A stretch of DNA of 64,000 nucleotides from NCBI GenBank assembly GCA_934120635.1, contig CAKOUR010000007.1, forward strand, positions 23,301 to 87,300, in the 5' to 3' direction. Positions 1-8,559 of the stretch are shown here, one piece after another (position 1 is the first letter of the stretch; every line of letters starts with the position of its first letter). This DNA comes from an uncultured Bacilli bacterium (GTDB taxonomy: Bacteria > Bacillota_I > Bacilli_A > RF39 > UBA660). The position numbers and the translations under genes were made by a program. Below the pieces are notes generated by a model. It was not told the DNA's origin, searched no databases, and worked only from the letters and a program-made list of their open reading frames with translations.

Positions 1-428
1 GCACCTGATAAATCTAAACAATAATTATTATCTGTTGATTTTATTGTATAAATATCATTTTCTATTTGGACTAAAGTCCATTTTTGGGCATTAGTATTAT
101 TTGTATCATATAGTTGAATATTAGAATAATTTGCTATGATTCCGCTAGTAATATCAAAGACTTTATTTTGATTGATACTACTTGCTATTTGATAATAACC
201 ATCACTTTGTCTTATAAAATTCCATTTTTGAGCATTCGTATCGTTAGACTGCCATATTCTAATATTAGAACCGTTTGCTGTATTAGCACTAGTTAAATCT
301 ATTACTTTACTATTATTAATGGTGCTTTGAATCGTATAAGTTCCATCAGTAAGTTCTTCTGCGTAAGTTATTTTTAAATTAAAAATTAAACAAATCATTA
401 AAAATAGTAAAATTTTTTTTCTTTTCAT
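1..428 (-). CDS. Secreted ricin-type beta-trefoil lectin, N-terminal part (cut by window edge)
   Basis: The reverse strand is open from an ATG at 428 to the left edge, so the C-terminus lies outside. An AAAGGAG ribosome site sits 7 bases before the ATG. Residues 1-22 form a signal peptide: Lys/Arg start, a run of Leu/Ile/Phe, then TYA. Two trefoil repeats follow, each ending in the QxW signature (NAQKWNFI, NAQKWTLV) and containing the SNIRIWQ/SNIQLYD strand typical of ricin B-type carbohydrate-binding modules. Such domains usually bind galactose-type glycans and are often joined to glycosidases or proteases, but any catalytic part would be beyond the window. The lectin fold is clear; the function of the whole protein is unknown. 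Confidence 0.85.
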   Translation of the reverse strand, partial: MKRKKILLFLMICLIFNLKITYAEELTDGTYTIQSTINNSKVIDLTSANTANGSNIRIWQSNDTNAQKWNFIRQSDGYYQIASSINQNKVFDITSGIIANYSNIQLYDTNNTNAQKWTLVQIENDIYTIKSTDNNYCLDLSG

Positions 429-551
429 AAGTATTCTCCTTTCAAATATTTTCTATAAAATTATATCATAGTTATTTGGTAAATGTATAGAGAAAAAAAT
501 ACTTTAATTTTTTTATTTGACTTAAGTTTTTTTATATTTACATTATTATTG

Positions 552-583
552 GTAAAGCAACTGATATTTGCTTTACTTTTTTT
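552..583 (+). terminator. Rho-independent terminator in the leader of the glycan cluster
   Basis: A 9-bp stem (552-560 with 568-576), a 7-base loop and a run of T form a textbook + strand terminator. No + strand gene ends here; the upstream gene is on the other strand. It either closes an untracked small transcript or acts as an attenuator ahead of the glycosyltransferase gene. Confidence 0.6.
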
Positions 584-601
584 ATGATTTTTCGTTATAA
601 T
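572..601 (+). promoter_or_regulatory. Candidate promoter of the glycan cluster
   Basis: A TATAAT at 596-601 lies 17-18 bases after a weak TTTACT box that overlaps the terminator stem. An AAGGAGAG site follows at 610-617, but no start codon is within reach of it; the first gene begins 41 bases later. Confidence 0.35.
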
Positions 602-658
602 ATAAATAAGAAGGAGAGTTATTTTTAAGTATTTTAAAGCTTAAAAAATAAATGTATT

Positions 659-1612
659 ATGATGGAGAAGTTATATATTGTTATTCCTTGTTATAATGAG
701 GAAGAAGTTTTAAATAAAACAAAGACTGAATTAAAGAAGAAAATGAATACTTTAATTCAAAATAAAAAGATTGATAAACAATCTAAAGTAATATTTGTTA
801 ATGATGGATCTAAAGATAAGACTTGGGATTTAATTCAACAATTTTATCAGGAAGATAAACTTTTTGGAGGAATTAATTTATCGAGAAATAGAGGACATCA
901 GAATGCTTTATTAGCAGGTCTTTTGACGGTTCAGGATGATGCTGATATTGTTATTAGTATGGATGCTGATTTACAAGATGATATTGATGCTATAGATTTA
1001 ATGATTGAGAAAAGAAAAGAAGGCGCTGATGTTGTTTATGGGGTTAGAAATAGTAGGAAGAAAGATAGTTTCTTTAAAAGGACAACAGCCCAAGGTTTTT
1101 ATCGGGTAATGAAGATGCTTGGCGTAGATGTTATTTATAATCATGCTGATTATCGGCTTACTTCAAGAAGAGTATTGGATTCATTAAAGGATTATAGAGA
1201 AGTTAATTTATTTTTAAGAGGAATATTTCCCTTAATTGGATTTAAGAGTGATATTGTTTATTATGAGAGAAAAGAAAGATTTGCTGGGAAGAGTAAGTAT
1301 CCTTTGAAGAAGATGTTAAATTTTGCGTGGGATGGGATTACTTCTTTTAGTGTTAAGCCTATTCGTTTGGTTTTAAATGTAGGAGTTGTAATTTTAATAT
1401 TAAGTCTTTTAATGATTCTTTATTCTGTTATTCAAAAAGTATTAGGAAATACAGTGGATGGATGGACTTTTATTGTTTGTTCCTTATGGCTTTTAGGAGG
1501 AATACAAATGTTATCTCTTGGAATTATTGGTGAATATATTGGAAAGATTTATAGTGAAACAAAGGCAAGACCTAGATATTTAGTTACAGACTATTTAGTT
1601 TCTAAAGATTAA
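659..1612 (+). CDS. Polyprenyl-phosphate glycosyltransferase, GT2 (GtrB/CsbB/DPM1-like)
   Basis: This GT2 enzyme probably moves a sugar from a nucleotide donor to undecaprenyl phosphate at the inner membrane face. The N-terminal catalytic domain shows VIPCYNEEE, the FVNDGSKDKT nucleotide-binding motif, NLSRNRGHQNAL and the metal-binding DADLQDD near residues 102-108. Two C-terminal membrane segments (about 240-265 and 275-300) end in a conserved GEYIGKIYSE stretch, as in GtrB, YkcC and CsbB; the 317-residue length is usual. It heads the glycan cluster, and GtrA (4647) is a natural flippase partner. Start choice is uncertain: ATGs at 659 and 662 have no close ribosome site, while a strong AAGGAGAG lies 41 bases upstream. 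Confidence 0.88.
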   Translation: MMEKLYIVIPCYNEEEVLNKTKTELKKKMNTLIQNKKIDKQSKVIFVNDGSKDKTWDLIQQFYQEDKLFGGINLSRNRGHQNALLAGLLTVQDDADIVISMDADLQDDIDAIDLMIEKRKEGADVVYGVRNSRKKDSFFKRTTAQGFYRVMKMLGVDVIYNHADYRLTSRRVLDSLKDYREVNLFLRGIFPLIGFKSDIVYYERKERFAGKSKYPLKKMLNFAWDGITSFSVKPIRLVLNVGVVILILSLLMILYSVIQKVLGNTVDGWTFIVCSLWLLGGIQMLSLGIIGEYIGKIYSETKARPRYLVTDYLVSKD

Positions 1613-1627
1613 AGTAAGAGGTAAGAG

Positions 1628-3202
1628 ATGAAATGTATTTTAAAAAAATTTTCTAAAAATAAATTTAAAGATAAGTTTAGAGATAAGTTTAGAGATAAAT
1701 TTAAAGATAAGTATTTTTTCTTTCTTTTTTGTTTTTTTCTTTCTTTTGTTATTTTATTTTTTTGTTCAAAGAATTCTCCTTTTTATCCTTTTAATAATTG
1801 GGTAGATGAGAATGCTTTTTATACGGTTGGTATTTCGTGGCGACATGGAATTTTACCTTACTTAGATTTATTTGAGCAAAAAGGGCCACTTTTATATTTA
1901 ATTTTTATGCTTTCTTCTTGGATTCTTCCGTATTCTTTTTTGCCTATTTTTCTTTTAGAAGTTGTTTGCTATACTTGGTTTTTATATTTTTCGGGGAAAG
2001 TAATTACGTTGTTTTTAGAGAAGAAATATGTTTATTTTATTCTTCCTCTTTTTGCAAGTTTAATTGCAGGAAGTATTTTCTTTAGTAGCGGTGGTTCTGC
2101 TGAGGAGTTTTGTTTGCCGATATTGATGAAGATGTTATATGATTTGCTTTACTATTTTGTTAAGGGTAGTATTAGGAAAAAAACTCTTTTTTGGGATGGT
2201 TTTTTTGCGGGAGTAATGGCAATGATTAAGTTTACTTTCTTAGGTTTTCCTTTTGCTTTTATGATGTGTTTGTTTTTTTGTTTTCTTTTTTCAAGAGAAT
2301 ACTTCAAAAGTCTTTTCTCGTGTGTTCTCTTTTTACTAGGAATGAGTATTCCTGTTTTGGGATTTTGTCTTTATTTTTATTTTCACCATGGACTTGATGT
2401 TTTTATTAATACGTATTTTATTTTTAATATATTTGGTTATACTAAAAAGCTTCCTTTACTTATTCGAATAGAGATGATATTTCTTTCTTTCTATAAAAAG
2501 CTGACAACAAATGTAATTGTTTTTCATTTGATTGATTTAGGGATGATTTATTTTCTTATTCGTGGGAAGTTATCTCGAAAGGGAAAGGTATCGCTTATTT
2601 TATTTTTTTCTTTAGGGGCTTTAGGAATCTATTATGGGGCAAAGGATTTTTATTATTATTTTTTAATGATATTGCCTTTTTGTTTGATTGGTTTTATTAG
2701 TTTATTTTTATTATTGAAGGAAAAAGTTAATTTTAAAGAGAAAAAAATACGAATTTATACTTTTCTTGTTGTTATTTTTTGTTCATTAATCTTTGTTTTT
2801 ACTTCTCCTAATTTGATGTATGCTAAAAATAAAAAAGAGGATTTGGTACAATATCAATTTGCAAAAATTATTCAAGAAGGGGGAGGAAAAACTTTATTGA
2901 ATTATGGATTTTTGGATGGAGGATTTTATTTTGCTAGTCGAATTTTACCAAATACCAAATATTTTGAAAAGCAAAATGCATTTATTCCTGGGATGAGGGA
3001 AAAATTAGATGAAGAAATAAGAGAGCAAAAGTTTGATTATATTGTTTTAAGAAGAGGAATTCATATGAAAGAGATCAATCCTAATATTTTAAATTATTAT
3101 GAATTAGTGAGTAGTAAAAAGGTTCAAGAAAGAGAATTTTTTTATACTTATCTTTTGTATCATAAAAAGAATCAATTAGAAGTCGATTCTTATATTCTTT
3201 AG
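1628..3202 (+). CDS. Multi-pass GT-C/GT39-like membrane glycosyltransferase
   Basis: The protein has 524 residues with about ten to twelve hydrophobic segments. After the first membrane span it carries WVDENAFYTVG, then PYLDLFEQKGPLLY, the acidic-loop pattern of GT39-type (dolichyl-phosphate mannosyltransferase and ArnT/YkcB-like) enzymes that use a lipid-linked sugar on the outer face. A soluble C-terminal tail of about 110 residues follows. It begins 16 bases after the GtrB-like gene, so the two probably form a donor-synthesis and transfer pair. The N-terminus holds four Phe-Lys/Arg-Asp-Lys repeats from a 12-bp tandem repeat. The acceptor is unknown. Confidence 0.7.
   Translation: MKCILKKFSKNKFKDKFRDKFRDKFKDKYFFFLFCFFLSFVILFFCSKNSPFYPFNNWVDENAFYTVGISWRHGILPYLDLFEQKGPLLYLIFMLSSWILPYSFLPIFLLEVVCYTWFLYFSGKVITLFLEKKYVYFILPLFASLIAGSIFFSSGGSAEEFCLPILMKMLYDLLYYFVKGSIRKKTLFWDGFFAGVMAMIKFTFLGFPFAFMMCLFFCFLFSREYFKSLFSCVLFLLGMSIPVLGFCLYFYFHHGLDVFINTYFIFNIFGYTKKLPLLIRIEMIFLSFYKKLTTNVIVFHLIDLGMIYFLIRGKLSRKGKVSLILFFSLGALGIYYGAKDFYYYFLMILPFCLIGFISLFLLLKEKVNFKEKKIRIYTFLVVIFCSLIFVFTSPNLMYAKNKKEDLVQYQFAKIIQEGGGKTLLNYGFLDGGFYFASRILPNTKYFEKQNAFIPGMREKLDEEIREQKFDYIVLRRGIHMKEINPNILNYYELVSSKKVQEREFFYTYLLYHKKNQLEVDSYIL
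1664..1711 (+). repeat. Four tandem 12-bp repeats inside a coding region
   Basis: Four near-identical units of TTTARAGATAAR run head to tail in frame, encoding F-K/R-D-K four times just before the first membrane segment. Copy-number change would add or remove four residues without a frameshift. Confidence 0.85.
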
Positions 3203-3313
3203 TGGTGGTAAGAAATTGTTTTAAAATTGCTTTAGAGTAGGGATTAAGTGAAGAAGATATTAAAAGTAGATATGGAGAAGGTTTTTAAATTTATTGTTGA
3301 TGTCGTCAGCTAG

Positions 3314-3342
3314 TTGATAAAATTGGATAATTATTGTATGAT
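3314..3342 (+). promoter_or_regulatory. SigA-type promoter before the polysaccharide deacetylase
   Basis: TTGATA (3314-3319), a 17-base spacer and TATGAT (3337-3342). It lies in the 181-base gap after the GT-C gene, which otherwise holds nothing recognisable, and would start a transcript about 35 bases before the TTG start at 3384. Confidence 0.6.
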
Positions 3343-3383
3343 TAATTTGAAATTTATTTGTTATTAATAGGGAGTGAAGAAGT

Positions 3384-4631
3384 TTGCGTAAGAGGAGAAA
3401 AAAAGTAATATTAGTTACAGAAATCGTTTTTACGATTATGGTAGTAGGAATAGTTGGTGTAGTATTGCTTGATAGACAAAAGGAAGAGCCTCAGATAAAA
3501 GAATTGAGAGTAGAGTTAGGAGGTAAGTTAACAAATAATATTAAAGATTATTTAGGAAATAAAGATTTTAGATATGATGAATATGAGTTAAGTAATAGTG
3601 AATATAAGGATGAGGTGGGAAAGTATTCTTATATTGTTTCTAAGAAGAAGAGGAGTGTTTTAGATAAAATACTGAAAAAAAAGACAATTTATTATGGAAA
3701 TATTTATGTTGTAGATACCGTTTCACCTGTTTTAGAGGTTAAAGATATTGAAATTAAACAAGGAGAAGAAATTAATTTAAATTCTTTTGTTGAAAGTTGT
3801 ACAGATTTGTCAGAATGTTCAATTTCTTCTCCTGATGAAAGTAAATTAATTGAAATGCAATCTAAAGTTGGGGAATATGATTTAAATATTGTTGGTGCTG
3901 ATAAATATGGAAATACAGTTCAAAAAAAAGTTCATTTAAAAGTTAATGAGGTTCCTAAAGTTGAAGTTAAGAAAGAAGTTTCGTCAGTTGGTAAAGGAAA
4001 TGGGATTGCTGTTTTAAATTATCATTTTACGATAAGTGATGACGAGAAAAGTAGTTGTTCACCATCTTCTATTTGTATGAATGAGAATTTATTTGATGAA
4101 CATTTAAAATATATTAAAGAAAATGGTTTTTATACCGCAACATTAAAAGAGTTAGAAGATTATTTAGATGGATATATTGATTTACCAAAGAAGAGTGTTG
4201 TGATTACAATTGATGATGGATGGTTTGTGTCACGGGCGATTGAACGGTTGGAGAAGTATGATTTGCATGGTGTATTGTTTTTGATTGGGAGTTTAGCTCC
4301 AGTTACTGATTATGCGAGTAAAAATTTAGAAATTGCTTCTCATACTTGGAATTTACATGGGGCTTATGGATCACTGGTGAATGCTTCTTTTGATACGATT
4401 ATTGAGGATTTAAGTCAAAGCAAATCTTCTTTAAATGGAACACCTTATTTTTGTTATCCGTTTTATCAATATGATAATCATGTTATTGAGGCCTTGAAGC
4501 AGACTGGATTTACGATGGCTTTTGCTGGGGGAGGCGTTAAAGCTAGAAGAGGTGTTGATAAATATAAGGTACCAAGATTTGTAGTTGGTGGAAATGATTC
4601 GGTTGCTACTCTTGCTAGTTATATTAATTAA
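3384..4631 (+). CDS. Membrane-anchored NodB-type polysaccharide deacetylase
   Basis: The predicted product is an extracellular de-N-acetylase of wall glycan or exported polysaccharide. A single N-terminal membrane anchor (about residues 8-28) precedes roughly 150 residues of Ile/Lys/Glu-rich beta modules, one resembling a bacterial Ig-like fold. The NodB domain starts near residue 210: metal-site TIDDGW (about 276), SHTWNLH with the H-x5-H spacing (about 319-325) and the CYPFYQYD motif. The TFDDG motif is changed to TIDDG and an internal Cys pair (CSPSSIC) is present. The TTG start is supported by GGAG nine bases upstream; no ATG fits. It sits between GT-C and GtrA genes and probably modifies the same glycan. 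Confidence 0.85.
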   Translation: MRKRRKKVILVTEIVFTIMVVGIVGVVLLDRQKEEPQIKELRVELGGKLTNNIKDYLGNKDFRYDEYELSNSEYKDEVGKYSYIVSKKKRSVLDKILKKKTIYYGNIYVVDTVSPVLEVKDIEIKQGEEINLNSFVESCTDLSECSISSPDESKLIEMQSKVGEYDLNIVGADKYGNTVQKKVHLKVNEVPKVEVKKEVSSVGKGNGIAVLNYHFTISDDEKSSCSPSSICMNENLFDEHLKYIKENGFYTATLKELEDYLDGYIDLPKKSVVITIDDGWFVSRAIERLEKYDLHGVLFLIGSLAPVTDYASKNLEIASHTWNLHGAYGSLVNASFDTIIEDLSQSKSSLNGTPYFCYPFYQYDNHVIEALKQTGFTMAFAGGGVKARRGVDKYKVPRFVVGGNDSVATLASYIN

Positions 4632-4646
4632 AAGGAGATTTGAAAA

Positions 4647-5105
4647 ATGAAAGAAAAAAAGAATTATAGTTTGAGATTTATTCAGTGGGGATTAAAAGTA
4701 CTTCATTTGAATTTAAGTGAAGATAAGGTACATTTATTGGTACAAATATTTAATTTTGCGATTGTTGGGGTTATTGCTACTTTAATTGATTTTATCTTTT
4801 TATATTTATTTAGGGAAGTATGTCATTTTAATGTTGTTGTTGCAAATAGTTTATCTTTTGCTATTTCTGTTATTTATAATTATTTTGCTAGTTTAACTTT
4901 TGTTTTTGATGTAGATAAAAGCAAAAGTCAGGGAAGAAATTTTGTAATTTTTATGATTTGTAGTATAATAGGATTAGGGTTGAATGATTTACTTGTATGG
5001 ATAGTAACTGATATTTGTCATGTTTATTATATGATATCTAAAGTTATTGCTACGGTATTTGTAATGATTTTTAATTTTGTCACGAGAAAAAAATTTTTAG
5101 AGTAG
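4647..5105 (+). CDS. GtrA-family membrane protein
   Basis: A 152-residue protein with four membrane segments and the family pattern FAIVGVIATLIDF ... NSLSFAISVIYNY ... FVTRKKF. GtrA proteins are thought to flip polyprenyl-phosphate sugars made by GtrB-type enzymes so that GT-C enzymes can use them outside. It begins 15 bases after the deacetylase behind AAAGGAGA and is probably cotranscribed with it. The GtrB-like gene (659) and GT-C genes (1628, 7224, 8560) would complete a three-component glycosylation pathway; that link is inference from context. Confidence 0.88.
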   Translation: MKEKKNYSLRFIQWGLKVLHLNLSEDKVHLLVQIFNFAIVGVIATLIDFIFLYLFREVCHFNVVVANSLSFAISVIYNYFASLTFVFDVDKSKSQGRNFVIFMICSIIGLGLNDLLVWIVTDICHVYYMISKVIATVFVMIFNFVTRKKFLE

Positions 5106-5115
5106 GTGATTTTTT

Positions 5116-5234
5116 ATGCAAGTTGTATATCATGGAAGTTATAAAAGGATAGAATATCCTAAAATTATTGAGTGACATTTACAAACGAAGACTTGAAATG
5201 CTTAAAATTTATTGATTGTGAGGAAGAATTATAA
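5116..5234 (+). pseudogene. Remnant of a DUF3990 gene: first 19 codons joined to the last 18
   Basis: An ATG at 5116 behind AGGTGAT opens with MQVVYHGSYKRIEYPKI, the conserved N-terminal strand of DUF3990 proteins, then hits TGA at 5173. From 5178, in another frame, FTNEDLKCLKFIDCEEEL matches the usual C-terminus of the same family and ends at TAA 5232-5234. About 120 central residues are gone, so this looks like one internal deletion with a frame change. The stop overlaps the next ATG (TAATG), which shows the original operon joint is kept. DUF3990 has been related to the ADP-ribosyltransferase fold; that is from memory of the family, not shown here. Confidence 0.7.
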
Positions 5235-5677
5235 TGGAACGTCAAGAAGATAATGATTTATTTTATACTTGTAGTCTAATTGAATATATTGCTAGAACAA
5301 CGAAGAATGAAAAAAAAGTAATTGTATCAAAATTAGGAAAAGAAAATATTGATAAAATTTATCGCCTCGCTAGTGTTTATCATACTGAAAACATTGCCAA
5401 GGTAGCTCATGACTTTATTACAGAGTGTAAAATAGAAACAGGAAATTATTCCATTAAAATTAATGAAGGAAATTCTATTCCAGGCTATTATGATATTGGA
5501 AAAGTTTATAAAAGATTAATTATGATGGTTGATGGTAATGCAGATAATTATGTTGATACTTTAATAGAAATTTTATCTTCGTGGATTATTCCTCATATTG
5601 ATAATTATAATAGTAGTATGTATTATGAGAATCCTAGTTATATTTATGCTTGTTATAAAGAAGGAAAAATTCTATAA
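5234..5677 (+). CDS. Conserved partner protein of DUF3990 loci (function unknown)
   Basis: A 147-residue soluble protein with two parts. Residues 1-60 are helical (LFYTCSLIEYIARTTKN, then a LGKENIDKIYRLASVYH segment), and the C-terminal half has YDIGKVYKRLI and a Ser-Met-Tyr-Tyr-Glu-Asn-Pro-rich end. I recognise the pattern as one commonly encoded directly after DUF3990 genes in gut Bacillota. Its ATG overlaps the stop of the DUF3990 remnant by one base, so translation would have been coupled. With the first gene deleted, this one survives intact, as an antitoxin-like or immunity-like partner might, but that role is only inferred. No terminator follows; the next 115 bases look empty. Confidence 0.6.
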   Translation: MERQEDNDLFYTCSLIEYIARTTKNEKKVIVSKLGKENIDKIYRLASVYHTENIAKVAHDFITECKIETGNYSIKINEGNSIPGYYDIGKVYKRLIMMVDGNADNYVDTLIEILSSWIIPHIDNYNSSMYYENPSYIYACYKEGKIL

Positions 5678-5792
5678 ATAGATAAGCTTATTGATTATTA
5701 TATTTCAAAGTCAAAGGTAAGTATATCATTTTAAATAATTCAGAATGTAGATGGAAGCAAATAAATTATGCTAAGAAAGGAATTTGATAAAT

Positions 5793-6200
5793 ATGCTTAA
5801 TTTAGAAAAAGTAAAAGAAGAATTAAATCAGTGGAATTTTCATTATCACAATAATATTCTACCAGGACATAGTACTTACAAGGTAAAATGGGTCCTACCA
5901 GCAGGTCCAGTAATGGTAATCGCCTCAGAAAGGGCAACATCATACTTATTTGGTTTTGATGAGAAAGGAATTTATATTTTTCCTGTCCAAGGAGATTGGA
6001 ACATTTTAGATTGCTGTTTAATAGAATGGAAGGAGATAACAAAATTTGAAATGAAAAAAGGAATTTTACTTGAAAATACGATGAATATTACTACCAATGA
6101 AATGAAAGTATCATTAAAAATCAATAAAGTGGTTGCTGGTAATCTTTGGATTAAAGAAAATATCAAGAAGTTAGAAGAAGTAAAGTATTATCAAAAATAG
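5793..6200 (+). CDS. Hypothetical cytosolic protein, possible PH-like fold
   Basis: This 135-residue protein has no signal peptide or membrane segment. The middle (about residues 25-110) alternates short hydrophobic strands (KVKWVLPAGPVMVIAS, GIYIFPVQ, ITKFEMKKGILL) followed by a Trp-containing helix (LWIKENIKKLEE), an order that resembles bacterial PH-like domains. This is a fold guess only. I chose ATG 5793 over an in-frame TTG at 5784 because AAAGGAA ends ten bases before the ATG and would touch the TTG. It lies 26 bases before galE, so it may share its transcript. Confidence 0.6.
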   Translation: MLNLEKVKEELNQWNFHYHNNILPGHSTYKVKWVLPAGPVMVIASERATSYLFGFDEKGIYIFPVQGDWNILDCCLIEWKEITKFEMKKGILLENTMNITTNEMKVSLKINKVVAGNLWIKENIKKLEEVKYYQK

Positions 6201-6226
6201 TAATAAAATAAATAGGAGAAATGAAG

Positions 6227-7237
6227 ATGAAAATATTAGTAACAGGTGGATGTGGTTATATTGGTAGTCATACAGTAGTAGAATTATTAAATCATGGAAT
6301 AGAAACGGTAATTATTGATAATTTGGTTAATTCTAAAAAGGAAGTAATTTCTAAGATTGAAGAAATTACGAAGAAAAAGCCTATTTTTTATGAAGGAGAT
6401 GTAAGAGATGAAGAACTCTTAAGAAGTATTTTTAAGTCTCATAAAATTGATGCTGTAATTCATTTTGCTGGGTTAAAAGCAGTAGGAGAATCGGTTGAAA
6501 AGCCTTTGGAATATTATCAGAATAATTTAGATAGTACTTTGGTATTACTTAGTGTGATGAGAGAGTTTAAAGTGAAGAAAATTATTTTTAGTAGTAGTGC
6601 GACGGTTTATGGTGAGAATAATGAGGTACCATTTAAGGAAGAATATCCAGTTGGTGGTACAACTAATCCTTATGGTACAACAAAGCTTATGATTGAACAT
6701 ATTTTAAAGGATTTAGCTATTTCAGATAAAGATATGTCGATTGTAATTTTAAGATATTTTAATCCAATTGGGGCTCATAGTAGTGGATTGATTGGGGATG
6801 ATCCTAATGGTATTCCTAATAATTTGATGCCTTATATTGTAAAAGTTGCTAGTGGTGATTTGCCTTATTTAAATGTTTTTGGTTCTGATTATGATACATC
6901 TGATGGAACGGGAGTAAGAGATTATATTCATGTAGTAGATCTTGCTATTGGGCATGTTAAGGCTCTTTCTAAGGTAATGAAGGATACAGGAGTATTTATT
7001 TATAATTTAGGAACGGGAAGAGGATATAGTGTACTTGAGATTGTTAAGAGTTTTGAAGAGGTAAATAAGGTAAGTATTCCTTATGAAATAAAAGAAAGAA
7101 GAGCAGGAGATATTGCTTCTTGTTATGCCGATGTAAGAAAGGCTGAAGAAGAATTAGGATTTAAAGCTAAATATGGAATAGAAGAAATGGTTAGGGATAG
7201 TTGGAGATTTTATTTAAGGAATAATGAAGAAAAATAG
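6227..7237 (+). CDS. galE: UDP-glucose 4-epimerase
   Basis: GalE interconverts UDP-glucose and UDP-galactose (or the N-acetyl forms) in the cytosol, supplying donors to the surrounding glycosyltransferases. The NAD-binding GGCGYIGSHT is at the N-terminus, SSSATVYG at about 122-129 carries the catalytic Ser/Thr, and the Tyr-x3-Lys pair is YGTTK at 149-153. RYFNPIGAH, GVRDYIHVVDLA and the C-terminal RAGDIASCYAD are typical. Length (336) is normal. ATG 6227 is preferred to 6221 because AGGAGA ends one base before the latter. Its 3' end overlaps the next gene by 14 bases, implying translational coupling. Confidence 0.96.
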   Translation: MKILVTGGCGYIGSHTVVELLNHGIETVIIDNLVNSKKEVISKIEEITKKKPIFYEGDVRDEELLRSIFKSHKIDAVIHFAGLKAVGESVEKPLEYYQNNLDSTLVLLSVMREFKVKKIIFSSSATVYGENNEVPFKEEYPVGGTTNPYGTTKLMIEHILKDLAISDKDMSIVILRYFNPIGAHSSGLIGDDPNGIPNNLMPYIVKVASGDLPYLNVFGSDYDTSDGTGVRDYIHVVDLAIGHVKALSKVMKDTGVFIYNLGTGRGYSVLEIVKSFEEVNKVSIPYEIKERRAGDIASCYADVRKAEEELGFKAKYGIEEMVRDSWRFYLRNNEEK

Positions 7238-8540
7238 AAAAAAATTTTTAAGCCCTTATTTTCTTCTTTTTGTCTTTTTTTCTTTTCTTTTTTTTATTCA
7301 TTGCTTTACTAAATTTGGGGGAGATGATACTTCTTATTTTTCTTTGATGTTAGATACTTATTCTTTGTTTTCATTTTTAAAGATGAGGTATTTATCTTGG
7401 TCTAGTCGTATTATTATTGAGGGATTTTTAGTTGTTTTAAGTAGGTATCTATATTTATGGAGGGTTCTAGATAGTTTTATTTATACTTTATTGATTTATG
7501 CTAGTAATCGTTTATTTTTTAAGAAAATATCTTTTAAGAATTTGCTTTTGACAGGTCTTGTTTTGTTATTATATCCTTTTTTGCTTGTAGGAGAAACGGG
7601 TTATTGTGCAACTTCTTTAAATTATTTATGGCCTCTTGCTTTGATGATGGTAGGTTTTTTACCATATAGATTTTATTTATATCATGAAAGAATTCCTAGA
7701 TATTTGTATCCTATTAGTGTTTTAAGTATTCTTTATGCAGTTAATCATGAGCAAGCTGTTTGTATAGTATTTGCTGTATCAGTATTTTTTCTTATTTATG
7801 CTTTTATTCAAAAGAGTTCTAAAAGGTATCCAATTCTTTTAGTTTTACTTAGTACAATAAGTTTAGTTTTTATTTTTACTTGTCCAGGTAATTCTAATAG
7901 AATGGGAATAGAACTTGCTCATTATTATCCAGATTATATCAATGCTAATATTATGGATAAAATTTATTTAGGAATGGTTTCTAGTACATCTATTTTATTA
8001 GATTGTACATGGATAATTTATTTTTTTAGCTTTATTTTATTTCTAAGTATTATTAGAAATGTAGAAAAAAAACTTCCTAGAGTTATTTCGTTTATTTATT
8101 TTGGTATGTTAACTTTTATCTTTTTATTAAAAGTATATTGTGAAATTAAGAATTATCAGTATGAATTATTTAATTACTTTACTCAAGTAGGACATGTTTT
8201 TGAGTTTAGTAGGACAAATATTTGTTGGTTATTACTTATTGGTTTCTTATTTTGTACGATGATTTATTTATTTTATCAATTAGATAAAAAGAAATGTATT
8301 ATTCCTATTTTTATTCTTTTACTAGGGTTTTTGAGTAGACTTATGATGGGATTTTCTCCTACTGTTTTTGCGTCTGGGAAAAGAACGGTAATTTTTTTAT
8401 TTTTTTCTTTTTTGTTTTTAAGTATTCTTTTAATAAAGAGGTATTTTTCTTCATTTAAGAAAATTGATAAGAGATGTTTAATGTTTTTGCTTTTTGCTTT
8501 TTTTCTTTTGAATTTAGGAATATTCTTTTTTAGAATATGA
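7224..8540 (+). CDS. Multi-pass membrane protein, GT-C/DUF6056-like
   Basis: A 438-residue protein with about eleven membrane spans. After the first span it reads FGGDDTSYF and then YLSWSSRIIIEGFL, the GDD plus W-x-x-R pattern of DUF6056-type putative glycosyltransferases; the Asp pair would be the outer-face catalytic site. It overlaps galE by 14 bases and is followed 19 bases later by another large membrane protein, so galE and these two are probably one operon. It ends in TGA. The specific sugar and acceptor cannot be read from sequence. Alternatives are an O-antigen-ligase-like or polymerase-like protein. Confidence 0.6.
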   Translation: MKKNRKKFLSPYFLLFVFFSFLFFIHCFTKFGGDDTSYFSLMLDTYSLFSFLKMRYLSWSSRIIIEGFLVVLSRYLYLWRVLDSFIYTLLIYASNRLFFKKISFKNLLLTGLVLLLYPFLLVGETGYCATSLNYLWPLALMMVGFLPYRFYLYHERIPRYLYPISVLSILYAVNHEQAVCIVFAVSVFFLIYAFIQKSSKRYPILLVLLSTISLVFIFTCPGNSNRMGIELAHYYPDYINANIMDKIYLGMVSSTSILLDCTWIIYFFSFILFLSIIRNVEKKLPRVISFIYFGMLTFIFLLKVYCEIKNYQYELFNYFTQVGHVFEFSRTNICWLLLIGFLFCTMIYLFYQLDKKKCIIPIFILLLGFLSRLMMGFSPTVFASGKRTVIFLFFSFLFLSILLIKRYFSSFKKIDKRCLMFLLFAFFLLNLGIFFFRI

Positions 8541-8559
8541 TATTTAGTTGGGTGGTAAT

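Noticed and set aside
114..296. Plus-strand open frame inside the lectin gene
   Set aside because: It is the complement of the ricin-type repeats, which are convincing on the minus strand.
3203..3383. Possible remnant gene in the gap after the GT-C gene
   Set aside because: A short stretch (VKKILKVDMEKVFKF) is open but stops quickly, and I recognise no family; only the promoter is supportable.
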